Both the position numbers and the translations under genes were made by a program. Positions 17,934 to 27,277 of a stretch of DNA of 64,000 bases are shown in pieces. This stretch comes from Cesiribacteraceae bacterium YIM B00369 (GTDB taxonomy: Bacteria > Bacteroidota > Bacteroidia > Cytophagales > Cyclobacteriaceae), in contig JAFMYY010000027.1 of NCBI GenBank assembly GCA_017948555.1, forward strand, positions 1,701 through 65,700, in the 5' to 3' direction. Position 1 is the first letter of the stretch, and each line of letters opens with the position of its first letter. Below the pieces are notes generated by a model. That model did not search any database. It saw only the letters and a list, made by a program, of their open reading frames with translations, and was not told where the DNA came from.

Positions 17934-19235
17934 ATGGAAGATCTGTATCAGGATTTAGCTGATAAAAAAGTAAAAATGTGCGTAATAGGTCTGGGATATG
18001 TAGGCCTGCCTATCGCTCTTGAGTTTGCTAAAAAATTCTCCGTTATCGGTTTCGATATCAATACGAAGCGCGTTGAAAAGATGAAGCAGGGCATAGACCC
18101 CAGCAAAGAATTAGCAAAAGAAGATTTTGAAGGTGCTGATATTACCTTTACTGCGGAGCTTGAGGGTATCCGGGAAGCACGGTTTTATGTGGTGGCCGTT
18201 CCCACGCCTATCGATGAGCACAAAAACCCTGATTTAACCCCCTTGCTTTCTGCCTGTTCCACAGTAGGTAAAGTTTTGAAAAAAGGAGATTATGTAGTAT
18301 TTGAATCCACAGTATATCCGGGGTGTACGGAAGAAGATTGTGTACCTGTGCTGGAAGAAGAATCAGGTCTGAAATTCAGGGAAGACTTCAAAGTAGGCTA
18401 TTCTCCTGAGCGAATCAATCCGGGTGATAAAGAACATACGCTCACCAGAATTACTAAAGTGGTTTCCGGTTGCTGCCCTGAGTCGGCAGAGTTAATTGCT
18501 AAATTTTATAGCTCTATTATTACAGCCGGGGTGCACAGAGCATCCAGTATAAAGGTGGCAGAGGCAGCAAAAATTATTGAAAATACCCAGCGCGATGTAA
18601 ATATCGCCTTAATGAATGAGCTTTCTGTAATATTCAGTAAAATAGGCATTAATACTTATGAAGTGCTCGAAGCTGCCGGTACTAAATGGAACTTCCTGCC
18701 TTTCCGGCCGGGTCTTGTAGGCGGCCACTGTATTGGTGTGGATCCTTATTATCTAACCCACAAGGCGAGTGAACTTGGCTACCATTCAAAAGTAATTCTC
18801 TCCGGCCGCCAGATTAATGACAGTATGGGCAGTATAATTGCCCGCGATGTTGTGCAGCATATCATTAAAATGGATAAATCCCTCAAGCAAAGCAAAGTGC
18901 TGGTAATGGGAGCTACGTTCAAGGAAAACGTTAGTGACATCCGGAACAGCAAGGTGGCAGATGTAGTCCATGAACTGCAGTCGTACAGCGTAAATGTAGA
19001 TGTGGTAGACCCGTTTGCAGACTCTGAAGAACTCGAGCATGAGTACGGTTTTACATTGTCTGAAAAAATTGATGGTCCCTACGATGCTGTTATCCTTGCG
19101 GTGGATCACCGCCAGTATAAAGAACATTCTGTCGATTATTTCCAGGACCTGCTTATACCCGGAGGATTATTCTTCGATGTAAAAGGTGCTGTGCGGGGTA
19201 AACTGAAAGGTGAAATTCCTTACAGAAGCCTTTAA
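17934..19235 (+). CDS. Nucleotide-sugar dehydrogenase (UDP-N-acetylgalactosaminuronate/WbpO-TviB type)
   Basis: 433 residues of the UDP-glucose/GDP-mannose dehydrogenase family. The NAD-binding motif VIGLGYVGLP spans residues 17-26, and the catalytic cysteine is C266 in GGHCIGVDPYYL. The central domain and C-terminal UDP-binding domain (VMGATFKENVSDIRNSKV) are complete. The enzyme oxidises C6 of a UDP-sugar twice to make a uronic acid for surface polysaccharide. The sequence resembles enzymes acting on UDP-HexNAc (TviB/WbpO) more than UDP-glucose, but the exact substrate is inferred. It is separated from the next three glycan genes by a strong terminator. Confidence 0.9.
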   Translation: MEDLYQDLADKKVKMCVIGLGYVGLPIALEFAKKFSVIGFDINTKRVEKMKQGIDPSKELAKEDFEGADITFTAELEGIREARFYVVAVPTPIDEHKNPDLTPLLSACSTVGKVLKKGDYVVFESTVYPGCTEEDCVPVLEEESGLKFREDFKVGYSPERINPGDKEHTLTRITKVVSGCCPESAELIAKFYSSIITAGVHRASSIKVAEAAKIIENTQRDVNIALMNELSVIFSKIGINTYEVLEAAGTKWNFLPFRPGLVGGHCIGVDPYYLTHKASELGYHSKVILSGRQINDSMGSIIARDVVQHIIKMDKSLKQSKVLVMGATFKENVSDIRNSKVADVVHELQSYSVNVDVVDPFADSEELEHEYGFTLSEKIDGPYDAVILAVDHRQYKEHSVDYFQDLLIPGGLFFDVKGAVRGKLKGEIPYRSL

Positions 19236-19344
19236 GAAGGCGGCGGGGATATGCCTGTTAAGATTTTTTTCTTTTGAACTTCAGAGTTATAAGAGAAAAG
19301 CAGGTTGTTTCCCTTCCTGTAAAACTGATAATTGAATTTTTAAG

Positions 19345-19376
19345 AAGGATCATCCGGCGGATGGTCCTTTTTTTTG
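19345..19376 (+). terminator. Intrinsic terminator after the nucleotide-sugar dehydrogenase
   Basis: An 11-bp stem (19345-19355 against 19359-19369, one G-U) with a 3-base loop is followed by eight or more T residues. It separates the dehydrogenase from the Pgl-like genes. Confidence 0.88.
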
Positions 19377-19407
19377 ATATGGTAAAATTTAGGTAAGTTT
19401 GAGGAGA

Positions 19408-20037
19408 ATGGGGAGAGGAAATAAGCTGTATACTAAAACCGGAAAGCGGGTATTGGATTTGATGCTGGCAGTGCTCATGCTGTTGCCTTTTGCTGCCATT
19501 TCAGTAGTTATCTGCATTATTTCCCTGCTTGTGTTTAAAGGAAAAATTTTCTTTTTTCAGGAGCGCCTGGGATACAGGAATAAGGTTTTTCGCTTATTTA
19601 AATTTGCTACCCTCTTACCTGAGGAACAGGATGGTAAAATAAGGACTATTGCTGAAAGGCAAACAGCATGGGGTGATTTTTTGCGGGATTACAGCCTGGA
19701 TGAGCTCCCTCAGCTGATTAATATTTTAAAAGGAGAGATGAGTTTTGTAGGGCCCCGGCCCCTATTGCCGGAGTATAAAAATTTATATACTCCCCGGGAA
19801 GCCGTAAGGCATGAAGTAAAACCGGGCCTTACAGGTTTGGCTCAGGTAAACGGGCGGAACAGCCTTAGCTGGAATGAAAAAATGCAGTACGATCAGCAGT
19901 ATGTGGCAAACCTCTGTTTTGTTTCAGATTTAGAAATATTACTTAAAACCGCAGGTGTGGTTTTAGAAGGCCAGGCTGTCAGCTTTGGAAAAGGACCTGA
20001 AAAAAAATTAAAAGAGCTCAAATGGCGTAAAAGCTGA
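19408..20037 (+). CDS. Sugar-phosphate transferase (PglC/WcaJ-like phosphoglycosyl transferase)
   Basis: 209 residues from ATG 19408 (a TTG at 19399 would add three). A basic N terminus precedes one hydrophobic membrane hairpin (about residues 13-38), and the catalytic domain shows the family signatures FQERLGYRNKVFRLFKF, SLDELPQLINIL, MSFVGPRP and PGLTGLAQVNGR. This short monotopic form moves a sugar 1-phosphate from UDP-sugar to undecaprenyl phosphate, starting a lipid-linked glycan at the inner membrane. It lies 4 bases before a PglD-like acetyltransferase, which in turn is followed by a PglE-like aminotransferase, the order seen in bacillosamine-type loci. The sugar is therefore likely a diacetamido-trideoxyhexose; this is inference. 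Confidence 0.92.
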   Translation: MGRGNKLYTKTGKRVLDLMLAVLMLLPFAAISVVICIISLLVFKGKIFFFQERLGYRNKVFRLFKFATLLPEEQDGKIRTIAERQTAWGDFLRDYSLDELPQLINILKGEMSFVGPRPLLPEYKNLYTPREAVRHEVKPGLTGLAQVNGRNSLSWNEKMQYDQQYVANLCFVSDLEILLKTAGVVLEGQAVSFGKGPEKKLKELKWRKS

Positions 20038-20041
20038 GGCG

Positions 20042-20629
20042 ATGGTACTTTATGGATTTGGCGGACATGGAAGGGTGCTGGCAGATTGCCTTGAAAGCAG
20101 CGGAGCAGGGGTATCAGCAGTTTTTGATGATAATTTATTGGCTGCAGACTGCCCTTATCCTTTATCAGGAGTTTATAATCCTGAAGTGCAGGATGAGGAC
20201 TTTATTATTCTGGCAATTGGCGACAACAGAACAAGGAAGATGCTGGCCGGAATTGTTAAGCACGCTGCCGGCAAAATAGTACACAGCTCAGCAATTGTGA
20301 GTTCCCTGGCTGTTATTGGAGCGGGCACTGTTGTATTGCACCGGGTAGTAGTACAGGCAAATGCTATTATAGGCCAACATTGCATTATTAATACAGGTGC
20401 TATAGTAGAGCACGATTGCCGGATACATGATTTTGCCCATATTGCACCCGGTGCCATCATTTGTGGCGGGGTGGAAATAGGAGAAGGCAGCCTGATAGGG
20501 GCAGGAGCCGTTGTGCTGCCAGGTGTGAAAGTAGGGGCTGATTGTGTGGCAGGAGCCGGAGCTGTAGTTACTAAAGCTGTTCCGGATGGCCATACTGTTG
20601 CCGGAAACCCAGCCCGGAAGTTAAAATAA
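20042..20629 (+). CDS. PglD/NeuD-type sugar O/N-acetyltransferase
   Basis: 195 residues. An N-terminal Rossmann-like part (LYGFGGHGRVLADCLE) is followed by a left-handed beta-helix built from hexapeptide repeats such as IGAGTVVLHRVVVQANAIIG and IGEGSLIGAGAVVLPG. NIIN-like INTGAIVEHDC contains the catalytic His of the NeuD/PglD group. It transfers an acetyl group from acetyl-CoA to the 4-amino group of a UDP-sugar in Campylobacter PglD. It starts 4 bases after the phosphoglycosyl transferase stop and is followed 9 bases later by the aminotransferase, so these three form one operon. Confidence 0.9.
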   Translation: MVLYGFGGHGRVLADCLESSGAGVSAVFDDNLLAADCPYPLSGVYNPEVQDEDFIILAIGDNRTRKMLAGIVKHAAGKIVHSSAIVSSLAVIGAGTVVLHRVVVQANAIIGQHCIINTGAIVEHDCRIHDFAHIAPGAIICGGVEIGEGSLIGAGAVVLPGVKVGADCVAGAGAVVTKAVPDGHTVAGNPARKLK

Positions 20630-20638
20630 CTGATTAGC

Positions 20639-21751
20639 GTGCAATATCGAATTAAACTACTGCCTCCGGATATAGACTCTGCAGTGCAGAAGGATTTCGT
20701 GCGGGACCTGTCGGCAACTAATATGGAGCCGGATGGGGCAATTAACGCCTTCCACACCGCAGCGGGAAAATTCTTTCCGGATCATACCGTGCTGGGGGTG
20801 AGCTCAGGAACGGCGGCCCTCCATCTGGCTTTACAGGTTTCAGGAGTGAAGGAAAACGATGATGTGCTTTGCCCTGGGTTTACTTTTGCTGCTACTGTAA
20901 ATGCAATTCTGTATTTAAAAGCGCAACCGGTATTTATTGACAGTGAAAAGGATACCTGGAATATGGACCCTGCTTTACTGGAGGCAGCGATCCTTGAAGG
21001 AATAAAAAAGGGGAGGAAGCCTGCTGCAGTTTTGCTGGTTCATTCTTACGGGACCCCGGCAAAGGTGGAAGCAATTCAGGAGATCGCTGAGAGATATAAA
21101 ATTCCCCTGGTGGAAGATGCCGCCCCGGCATTTGGTGCTTATTACAACGGAAAAATGGCAGGCACCTTCGGTGACTGTGGTGCCTTTTCCTTCAACTACA
21201 ACAAAATTATAACGACAGCAGGGGGCGGTTTGCTAATAAGTAAAAATGAAGAACTCATCCAGCGGGCTAATTATCTGGCAAACCAGGCAAGAGCGCAGGC
21301 CCCTTTTTACCTGCACCACAGCATGGGCTACAATTACCGTATAAGCGGGCTGGCTGCCACTTTAGGAACTGTGCAGCTGCCACGGCTACAGCAAAAACTA
21401 TTACGGAAGAAGCAGATACACAGTAAATACAGGGAGGAGCTGGATGGGTACAGGGGAATAAAATTTCAGGACCTTCCTGAAGCAGTACAACCTAACTACT
21501 GGCTCACGTCCTTTTTACTGGAAGGTGAGTATGCTAAGGAAAAGGTGTTTCAGGGACTTCGTAATGCCGGAATTGAATGCCGGATGCTTTGGAACCCTAT
21601 GCACCTGCAGCCTGCCTTCCGTCATTTTTCTTCTTTCCTGAACGGGGTTTCGGAGGGGCTTTTCAAGGCAGGAATCAGTTTACCGTGTTCAGTTTCTTTG
21701 AAGGATCATGAGCAGGAAGAAGTAATAAGCTGCCTGAAATCTGTTCTTTAG
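20639..21751 (+). CDS. DegT/DnrJ/EryC1/StrS sugar aminotransferase (PglE-like)
   Basis: 370 residues from a GTG start at 20639. PLP-dependent fold with GVSSGTAALHLAL near residue 57, VEDAAPAFGAYYNGK, and the Schiff-base lysine K189 in SFNYNKIITTAGGG. It should transfer an amino group from glutamate to a 4-keto-6-deoxy UDP-sugar, giving the substrate of the preceding acetyltransferase. The 4,6-dehydratase (PglF type) needed to make its substrate is not in the window. The stop TAG overlaps by four bases with the stop of the convergent barrel gene (TTAG, 21748-21751). Confidence 0.92.
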   Translation: MQYRIKLLPPDIDSAVQKDFVRDLSATNMEPDGAINAFHTAAGKFFPDHTVLGVSSGTAALHLALQVSGVKENDDVLCPGFTFAATVNAILYLKAQPVFIDSEKDTWNMDPALLEAAILEGIKKGRKPAAVLLVHSYGTPAKVEAIQEIAERYKIPLVEDAAPAFGAYYNGKMAGTFGDCGAFSFNYNKIITTAGGGLLISKNEELIQRANYLANQARAQAPFYLHHSMGYNYRISGLAATLGTVQLPRLQQKLLRKKQIHSKYREELDGYRGIKFQDLPEAVQPNYWLTSFLLEGEYAKEKVFQGLRNAGIECRMLWNPMHLQPAFRHFSSFLNGVSEGLFKAGISLPCSVSLKDHEQEEVISCLKSVL

Positions 21752-22581
21752 CGTTTCAGCCTTTTCTTTTTGTCTTTTGCCTGGTAGTAAACTTTGTCAA
21801 TAAAATAAATCAGGCGGATATTAAGAAAGGCGTAGCCATCATTAAATGCAGGGTTACCCCTTTGAGAGCCTGCCGCCATGGGCTCCAGCCCTAATTCTCT
21901 GCGCCTGTCGCTGAGCCCCATAGCAAGCTCAGAAGCCAGAAGGCTCTGGTCCGGGTAAGTGGTACTTACATCATCCAGGTAATCAGTAAAAGTAATACGA
22001 TAAGTGGCTTCCAGCGCTACATTAAATTTCCTGCCGGCCTTAAACTCCAGTCCCATGCCGGATGGAATAACAGGAGTAAACTTTCCATAGCTGATTCCTT
22101 CTGTGCTGAAGTCCCTTAACTGGTACACTTGTCCTTTGTAAGTGGTTTTAGGGTTGTAATAAGTTAAGCCGAAACCCAGCAAACCATAAATATTAACCAC
22201 TCTCCGGTTTGCATAGTTTGCAGGCAGCTGCCGGAACAAATGAACCATTACAGAACTGCTTAGCTCGTAATTAGTGGAGTGGAAAGATAAGTTGCGCTCC
22301 CTTTTGCCTGTGGATACAGCCTTTACATCGCTTCCCTTTAAGCGGTACAGAACACCATCTCCCCTGAGAGTGAACCTTGGGTTGAGCTGGTATTCATAAC
22401 TTAACATTATATCAGGCGTTGATGCGAGTGATCTGCCTTCCTGTAGATCGCCCTGATAGGTGGAGCTGCCAATGCCTATGCTGATTTTTTCCCTGCTTTG
22501 AAGGCCACTGGGGTAGAAGCGCTGAGCATACAGAGATGTAACAGAAAATAAAAGGGTGGCGAGGAGGGGAATTAATTTCAT
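21748..22581 (-). CDS. PorG-like outer-membrane beta-barrel protein (DUF6089-type)
   Basis: 277 residues from ATG 22581 (a TTG two codons upstream is possible but would add only two residues). A signal peptide (about 1-19, ending LYAQ) is followed by alternating polar/apolar strands, for example ISIGIGSSTYQGDL and VNIYGLLGFGLTYYNP, consistent with an eight-strand barrel. The pattern resembles DUF6089/PorG proteins of Bacteroidota, PorG being an outer-membrane part of the T9SS. That assignment is moderate; it may be a paralogue. The C terminus is very basic (KDKKKRLKR), as if reaching the periplasm. It is convergent with the aminotransferase gene. Confidence 0.78.
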   Translation of the reverse strand: MKLIPLLATLLFSVTSLYAQRFYPSGLQSREKISIGIGSSTYQGDLQEGRSLASTPDIMLSYEYQLNPRFTLRGDGVLYRLKGSDVKAVSTGKRERNLSFHSTNYELSSSVMVHLFRQLPANYANRRVVNIYGLLGFGLTYYNPKTTYKGQVYQLRDFSTEGISYGKFTPVIPSGMGLEFKAGRKFNVALEATYRITFTDYLDDVSTTYPDQSLLASELAMGLSDRRRELGLEPMAAGSQRGNPAFNDGYAFLNIRLIYFIDKVYYQAKDKKKRLKR

Positions 22582-22670
22582 TCTCAAATATATGAAATTA
22601 AATAAAAAAACGCTTGCTTGATCCTGATATTTAGCATTAAAAAATTAAAAAACAGGACAAAAAATACTTT

Positions 22671-25600
22671 CTATTGCTCAATGACAGGAGAATCGGATAA
22701 TTCTTCCTCTCTCAGCAGCATTTCGTCATTATTGTCCTGAACAGGAACAGGAATACTTTCAGACCTGGATTTTTTTCTTCTTTCAAACAATTCTTTTAAA
22801 GAATCGAAGCTTTTTGTTTGCAGCAGGCTGACTCCCTGGGTATAATTATCCAAATTAACTGTGCTGTTAAGCTGGTTCATATTATTGCGGCTGTACATTT
22901 TAACGCGGTATTGCCCGTCCTGAGTAAGCAGGTATTCTATTGTCCAGTTCCCGATGAGGTTATTCATATCCTGTTCACTGGAGCGGCTTACTATGCTGCC
23001 ATCGCGTGTAACCCTGAGGCGGCCGTCGAGGAAAGTATAGCTCATCCGCAGCTGAAAGGTATTTATTGCATCAGCATCAATGCTGCTGCTCACATCCACA
23101 TCAATCTCGAGGTTTTCGTCCAGCTGCGTAACAAGTGCACTGAACTGGTTAGACAGGAGTTCACTTATACTGCTGATGGCCGTTTGAGATCCAAAACCCA
23201 AAGCGCTTTGCGCCGCGCCTGAATTGGGGTCGTGTGCAAACTGCCTGAGCACAATCAGGTTAAATACCTGCCTGTTCAGGTATTGCTCATCGGCCTTTAG
23301 CTGGCTTTTAAACCTTTGTACTTCGGTATAAAATATGCCCGGATAATCCTTCAGTTCAATATCAAAATTAATATCAGGCGAAAGAAGATCGCCCTGCAGG
23401 TCCATGAGCAGGGTTACCGGATAAGGACGTCTTTCCTGCGGGGTAGGCTCGGCATTAGCACCTCTTTGTAAAATGGGCAGGAGGCTTGCAGATTGGTTAT
23501 AGCGGGCCTGAATATCTAACAGACCACCATAGGGGTCTCCCATCCAGCGGATAGAACTCCCCGGATCAATTACAAACTCCTTGGTTATTACATTGAATAA
23601 AGTAAAATTATAAGCTCCTTTTGTGATTTCATAATTGCCAAACATGGTAAATTCTCCGTTGGTATCAATCTGGAGGTCCAGTTTTCCGTTGCCACGGCCC
23701 CTTATAATATCTCCGGCCCTGAGGTCGAAAATTATTTCGCAATAAGCGTCGGGGGTAATATCAAGATCAAAATCAAGCTTAATACCGCTAAGGTTAATAT
23801 TCCCGGGGCCGGCGGATAATTCTTTGCTTCCTGCAGCAAGGCTGTCTTTTGCATTTACAAAATTAATGTATTCCCGTTGTTCATAGTCGGCACCAAAATC
23901 TAACGGAATAAAAATTTTGGTTCCTTTAGCTGTGCTTGCGGTGGCACTGAAGAGGAGGTTATTAATGGGGCCCAGAATTTCAAGATCGCCGTTGGCATAG
24001 GCAGTTCCGTAATACAGCTCATTTTCCTGGTAGGAGGTGTTCAGTACCTTTGTTCCGTTAAGTTTAGCTTTTAAGTTAATTACAAAATTGTCAAAACCAT
24101 CGTGGAAAATACCTCCATCCATAGATGCAGTATTATTTTCTGAGTCCCTGATATTCAGGTCTCTGAAGCCGATCTCATTTTCTGATAGGATAAATCCACC
24201 ATCAAAAGTGTAGCCTGTATTGGTATAATCAATTTTTATGTGTCCGTTATTTACACTGCCGCCACCGCGGAGGATGGGGTAAGCGGGTGACCCTGTAATA
24301 AGCACACGGCCGCTGGCAGTTCCTTTTATTCCTGAAAATATCCCTTCAGTAAAAGGCTCTATAATATCAAGATTTGTTTTGTAGAACACAGCATTTATAT
24401 TAAGGCTGTTGTCCTCCACAAAAGGGTTATAGTAACCTTCAGCAGAAACAATTTCAATTCCTTTCCGGTGCCCGGTCAGCTGCAGGTCCAGGTGTTCCTC
24501 TTTATTGTTCCAGAAAGCTTCAAAGGCCATATTGCCCACAAGGAATTTTTCGATCATAAATTCGCTGATGCCTATCCGGCCGTTGAGCATGGGGGTGGCC
24601 AGCAGGTTCTGCAGGTCTGCCGACCCGTTTACTGAACCTGAAAGGTGCTGCTCCAGGATCGGGTTTAAATTGGAAAGCTGGAAATTATTCACCAGTATAT
24701 TCAGCTTTTCATCCATATCTTCCGAAACAACCCCTTCTGCAATAATGGACTGGTCCTTATCTTTTATCTGAAAGTCCTGAAAGTAAATTTTGCCGTTCTC
24801 AAAAACAATGCGGTTGTTCCTGCTTATTTTCCAGTTGTTTTCAAGAATTGAAAGAACAGAAGAATGAAAGCTTAATTCAGTCCTGTCGGCAAGGAAAAAG
24901 ATATCTGCATTCAGGTCAGCCAGGTTGCTGCTGTTGGCCTGTTTAATATCGCCGGACAGTTCAATATGGTCACGGTCCCAGATGGCTTCCAGGACCAGGT
25001 TTTCTGTGGGAGTAATACCATTGAAATACTGATCTGACGATTGGAGAAAGGCCATGGCAAGCACATCTGTACTGTCGGCAATTTTTGACGTGTTCAGTTC
25101 TGCTTCCAGATTTAAATACATATCATTTTTATACTGAACAGTATCAATAGTGGTATTGGCAGAAAGAATGGAGGTGTAGCCTCCGGTAAATGATCCTTCA
25201 ATCTCTGTATTATCAGAAATAAACAGCTGCGGCTCAAACAAATGAAGGATTGGGTTGGGGTTTTTTAAGGATAATACATAATCAAGGCCATAACGGTTGT
25301 AAGTGGCAGGTCCCTTTTTCTGCTGATAATATGCTGCAATTTCCTCCGAATTATTCCGGAAGTTCAGCATGTATTCCTGATAAAGCCGCTGCACGTCTTC
25401 CGCCAGCTCTGAGTAGTTGAAATTTCCGGCTACGTAAAGGTCGGCAAGGGAAGTTTCCACCATAAGCTGCCGGCTGCTGGAGTCTATAGCTGTAAAAAGA
25501 GTAAGCGTATCCAGCGAAAGCTCACGGTTCCGGTACTCCACAACTGCATTTGCCAGGTAAATTTCGCCCTGCACCTCATCTATGTCCAGCCCTTTTAAAT

Positions 25601-27269
25601 TAAGGTTTATGTTTGCACGCACAAACAACTCCTCATCCAGTAAATTCAGGGTTTTGAAAAAGGCAGTATCCAGGGTGGCATTCACTTTTAATTCCTGCCT
25701 GTCGTCGCGCAGGTCAATTGATCCTGTTCCTCTTATTTTAAGGTTTGGATCATTAACAGCAAGATCACCCTCAAAAAAACTTTTGGCAAGTGTACCTTTT
25801 GCTTTTATATTCCGGTAGGTGTAGTTCCGGTAGCCAAGCCGGGAAATGGCTGCATTAAGCCGGAGGTTAGCTTCATTCAGCGAAAAACCTGTTCCGCTTA
25901 CAGTACCATTCATGCTGATCCTCTGCAGATCGGGCTCCCCAAGCATTTGACCAATGGCAAAATTCTGTAAAGCCAGCGATCCGCTGTAGGTGGAGAGGTC
26001 CCTGTCGGTGGTATTTAATTTAAGGTTTATATCCGACTGAATCTTGCCTAAGCGGGTATCGAACCTGCCGTTTGCCACAAAGTCATTCGGGAAGCCAAGG
26101 AACTGGCTGCTGAAGCTGATGAGCCCCAGCTTTTGCAGATTAGTATAAAGCTCCTCATTAAAATGCCGTTTAAGGTCAGGAGGGTAAAACTGTGAGTTTT
26201 TAAGGTCTGCTTCAATAAAGGTTTCCTCAAAATCCGGAAGCCCGTCCATGCTTAAATCTCCTCTTATTCTGGTCTGCCCGAAATGGATATCAATATCTCT
26301 TGCATCAAAATCATTTACGGTCCCGTCAAAGCGTCCGCTCAGGTAGTATGTTTCCTCATAATCCTTAAAATAGGGAGCGAACACAGCAAGATCGCGGGAG
26401 TGAATAACTGTTTCTTTTAAATTTGCATTAATTGTTACACTATCAACGAAATACTCCAGCGATTCCTGACTCCGGTAAGAGAAAGCAAGGCTGTCGCTTA
26501 CAAAGCTGTTTCCGGCACGGAGTTCAAGGTTTTGGAACAGCATCGATTGCTCCGTATAGCGATAAAAAGTTTTGAGCTGATCAACATTAAAATTATAGCC
26601 CGGTGCCGCCGTTTTTAAATTCAGAAGATTAAACTCCAGGGTGTCGGCAATTAACCTGAAGGCCTCCAGCTGGCCGTCGATCCTGTTCAGGAAAATATGG
26701 TTGTAATCAAAATATTCCTCAAGGGAATCTTTGCGGTAATCGTGGTAAATAAAGGTACCATCATGAATGGTAACGTCCCCTATGGTAAAAGGGGTATATG
26801 TTTTCGGGCCGGGCTTCCGTGGCGGGAGCAGGTCCTGTATATTCCTGATAAATTCATTGATATTAAGGCCGTCGTCCGGACCATTCTTGAGGAGTTGCAC
26901 TCTGGGTTTGCTCAGGACTACTTCGTCCAGCCCGGGGTGTTCCTTGTTTAGCAGGTCCAGCAGCCGGAAATCCACAAATGCTTCTTCAATACTGATCATC
27001 AGGCTGTCCTGCTGATCGTACACGCTTAAGTTATCAAGTTCGAAGGAGTCGAACCACCGTAAATGAACACGCTGAACAGCTACGGGAAAGCCTGTTTTAT
27101 CGCTCAGGTATCTGGAAAGTTTTTGCACCACCAGCGTCTGAACCGCCGGTATTTGCAAAATGCCGCCGGCTACTGCCAGAAGAAGCAGTATAGATACAAA
27201 AAAGAGGAGAACTATCTTCAGAAATCCCTTTTTGTTATCTTGCGGTAAATCTTTATTTTCTTCTGACAA
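22671..27269 (-). CDS. tamB: TamB-like translocation and assembly module protein
   Basis: 1532 residues. A single N-terminal membrane helix (about 16-38) is followed by an AsmA-like start (VQRVHLRWFDSFELDNL) and a very long, beta-rich repetitive body. The C-terminal DUF490/TamB domain (about last 400 residues) is visible, with ITKGAYNFTLFNVITKEFVIDPGS and LMDLQGDLLSPDINFDIEL. TamB-class proteins span the periplasm and help lipid transport or outer-membrane protein assembly. The start must be TTG at 27269: an in-frame stop lies just upstream and no ATG occurs until about residue 89, past the membrane helix. It begins 8 bases from the divergent tsaD start, typical for Bacteroidota. Confidence 0.9.
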   Translation of the reverse strand: MSEENKDLPQDNKKGFLKIVLLFFVSILLLLAVAGGILQIPAVQTLVVQKLSRYLSDKTGFPVAVQRVHLRWFDSFELDNLSVYDQQDSLMISIEEAFVDFRLLDLLNKEHPGLDEVVLSKPRVQLLKNGPDDGLNINEFIRNIQDLLPPRKPGPKTYTPFTIGDVTIHDGTFIYHDYRKDSLEEYFDYNHIFLNRIDGQLEAFRLIADTLEFNLLNLKTAAPGYNFNVDQLKTFYRYTEQSMLFQNLELRAGNSFVSDSLAFSYRSQESLEYFVDSVTINANLKETVIHSRDLAVFAPYFKDYEETYYLSGRFDGTVNDFDARDIDIHFGQTRIRGDLSMDGLPDFEETFIEADLKNSQFYPPDLKRHFNEELYTNLQKLGLISFSSQFLGFPNDFVANGRFDTRLGKIQSDINLKLNTTDRDLSTYSGSLALQNFAIGQMLGEPDLQRISMNGTVSGTGFSLNEANLRLNAAISRLGYRNYTYRNIKAKGTLAKSFFEGDLAVNDPNLKIRGTGSIDLRDDRQELKVNATLDTAFFKTLNLLDEELFVRANINLNLKGLDIDEVQGEIYLANAVVEYRNRELSLDTLTLFTAIDSSSRQLMVETSLADLYVAGNFNYSELAEDVQRLYQEYMLNFRNNSEEIAAYYQQKKGPATYNRYGLDYVLSLKNPNPILHLFEPQLFISDNTEIEGSFTGGYTSILSANTTIDTVQYKNDMYLNLEAELNTSKIADSTDVLAMAFLQSSDQYFNGITPTENLVLEAIWDRDHIELSGDIKQANSSNLADLNADIFFLADRTELSFHSSVLSILENNWKISRNNRIVFENGKIYFQDFQIKDKDQSIIAEGVVSEDMDEKLNILVNNFQLSNLNPILEQHLSGSVNGSADLQNLLATPMLNGRIGISEFMIEKFLVGNMAFEAFWNNKEEHLDLQLTGHRKGIEIVSAEGYYNPFVEDNSLNINAVFYKTNLDIIEPFTEGIFSGIKGTASGRVLITGSPAYPILRGGGSVNNGHIKIDYTNTGYTFDGGFILSENEIGFRDLNIRDSENNTASMDGGIFHDGFDNFVINLKAKLNGTKVLNTSYQENELYYGTAYANGDLEILGPINNLLFSATASTAKGTKIFIPLDFGADYEQREYINFVNAKDSLAAGSKELSAGPGNINLSGIKLDFDLDITPDAYCEIIFDLRAGDIIRGRGNGKLDLQIDTNGEFTMFGNYEITKGAYNFTLFNVITKEFVIDPGSSIRWMGDPYGGLLDIQARYNQSASLLPILQRGANAEPTPQERRPYPVTLLMDLQGDLLSPDINFDIELKDYPGIFYTEVQRFKSQLKADEQYLNRQVFNLIVLRQFAHDPNSGAAQSALGFGSQTAISSISELLSNQFSALVTQLDENLEIDVDVSSSIDADAINTFQLRMSYTFLDGRLRVTRDGSIVSRSSEQDMNNLIGNWTIEYLLTQDGQYRVKMYSRNNMNQLNSTVNLDNYTQGVSLLQTKSFDSLKELFERRKKSRSESIPVPVQDNNDEMLLREEELSDSPVIEQ

Positions 27270-27277
27270 TCGACTTT

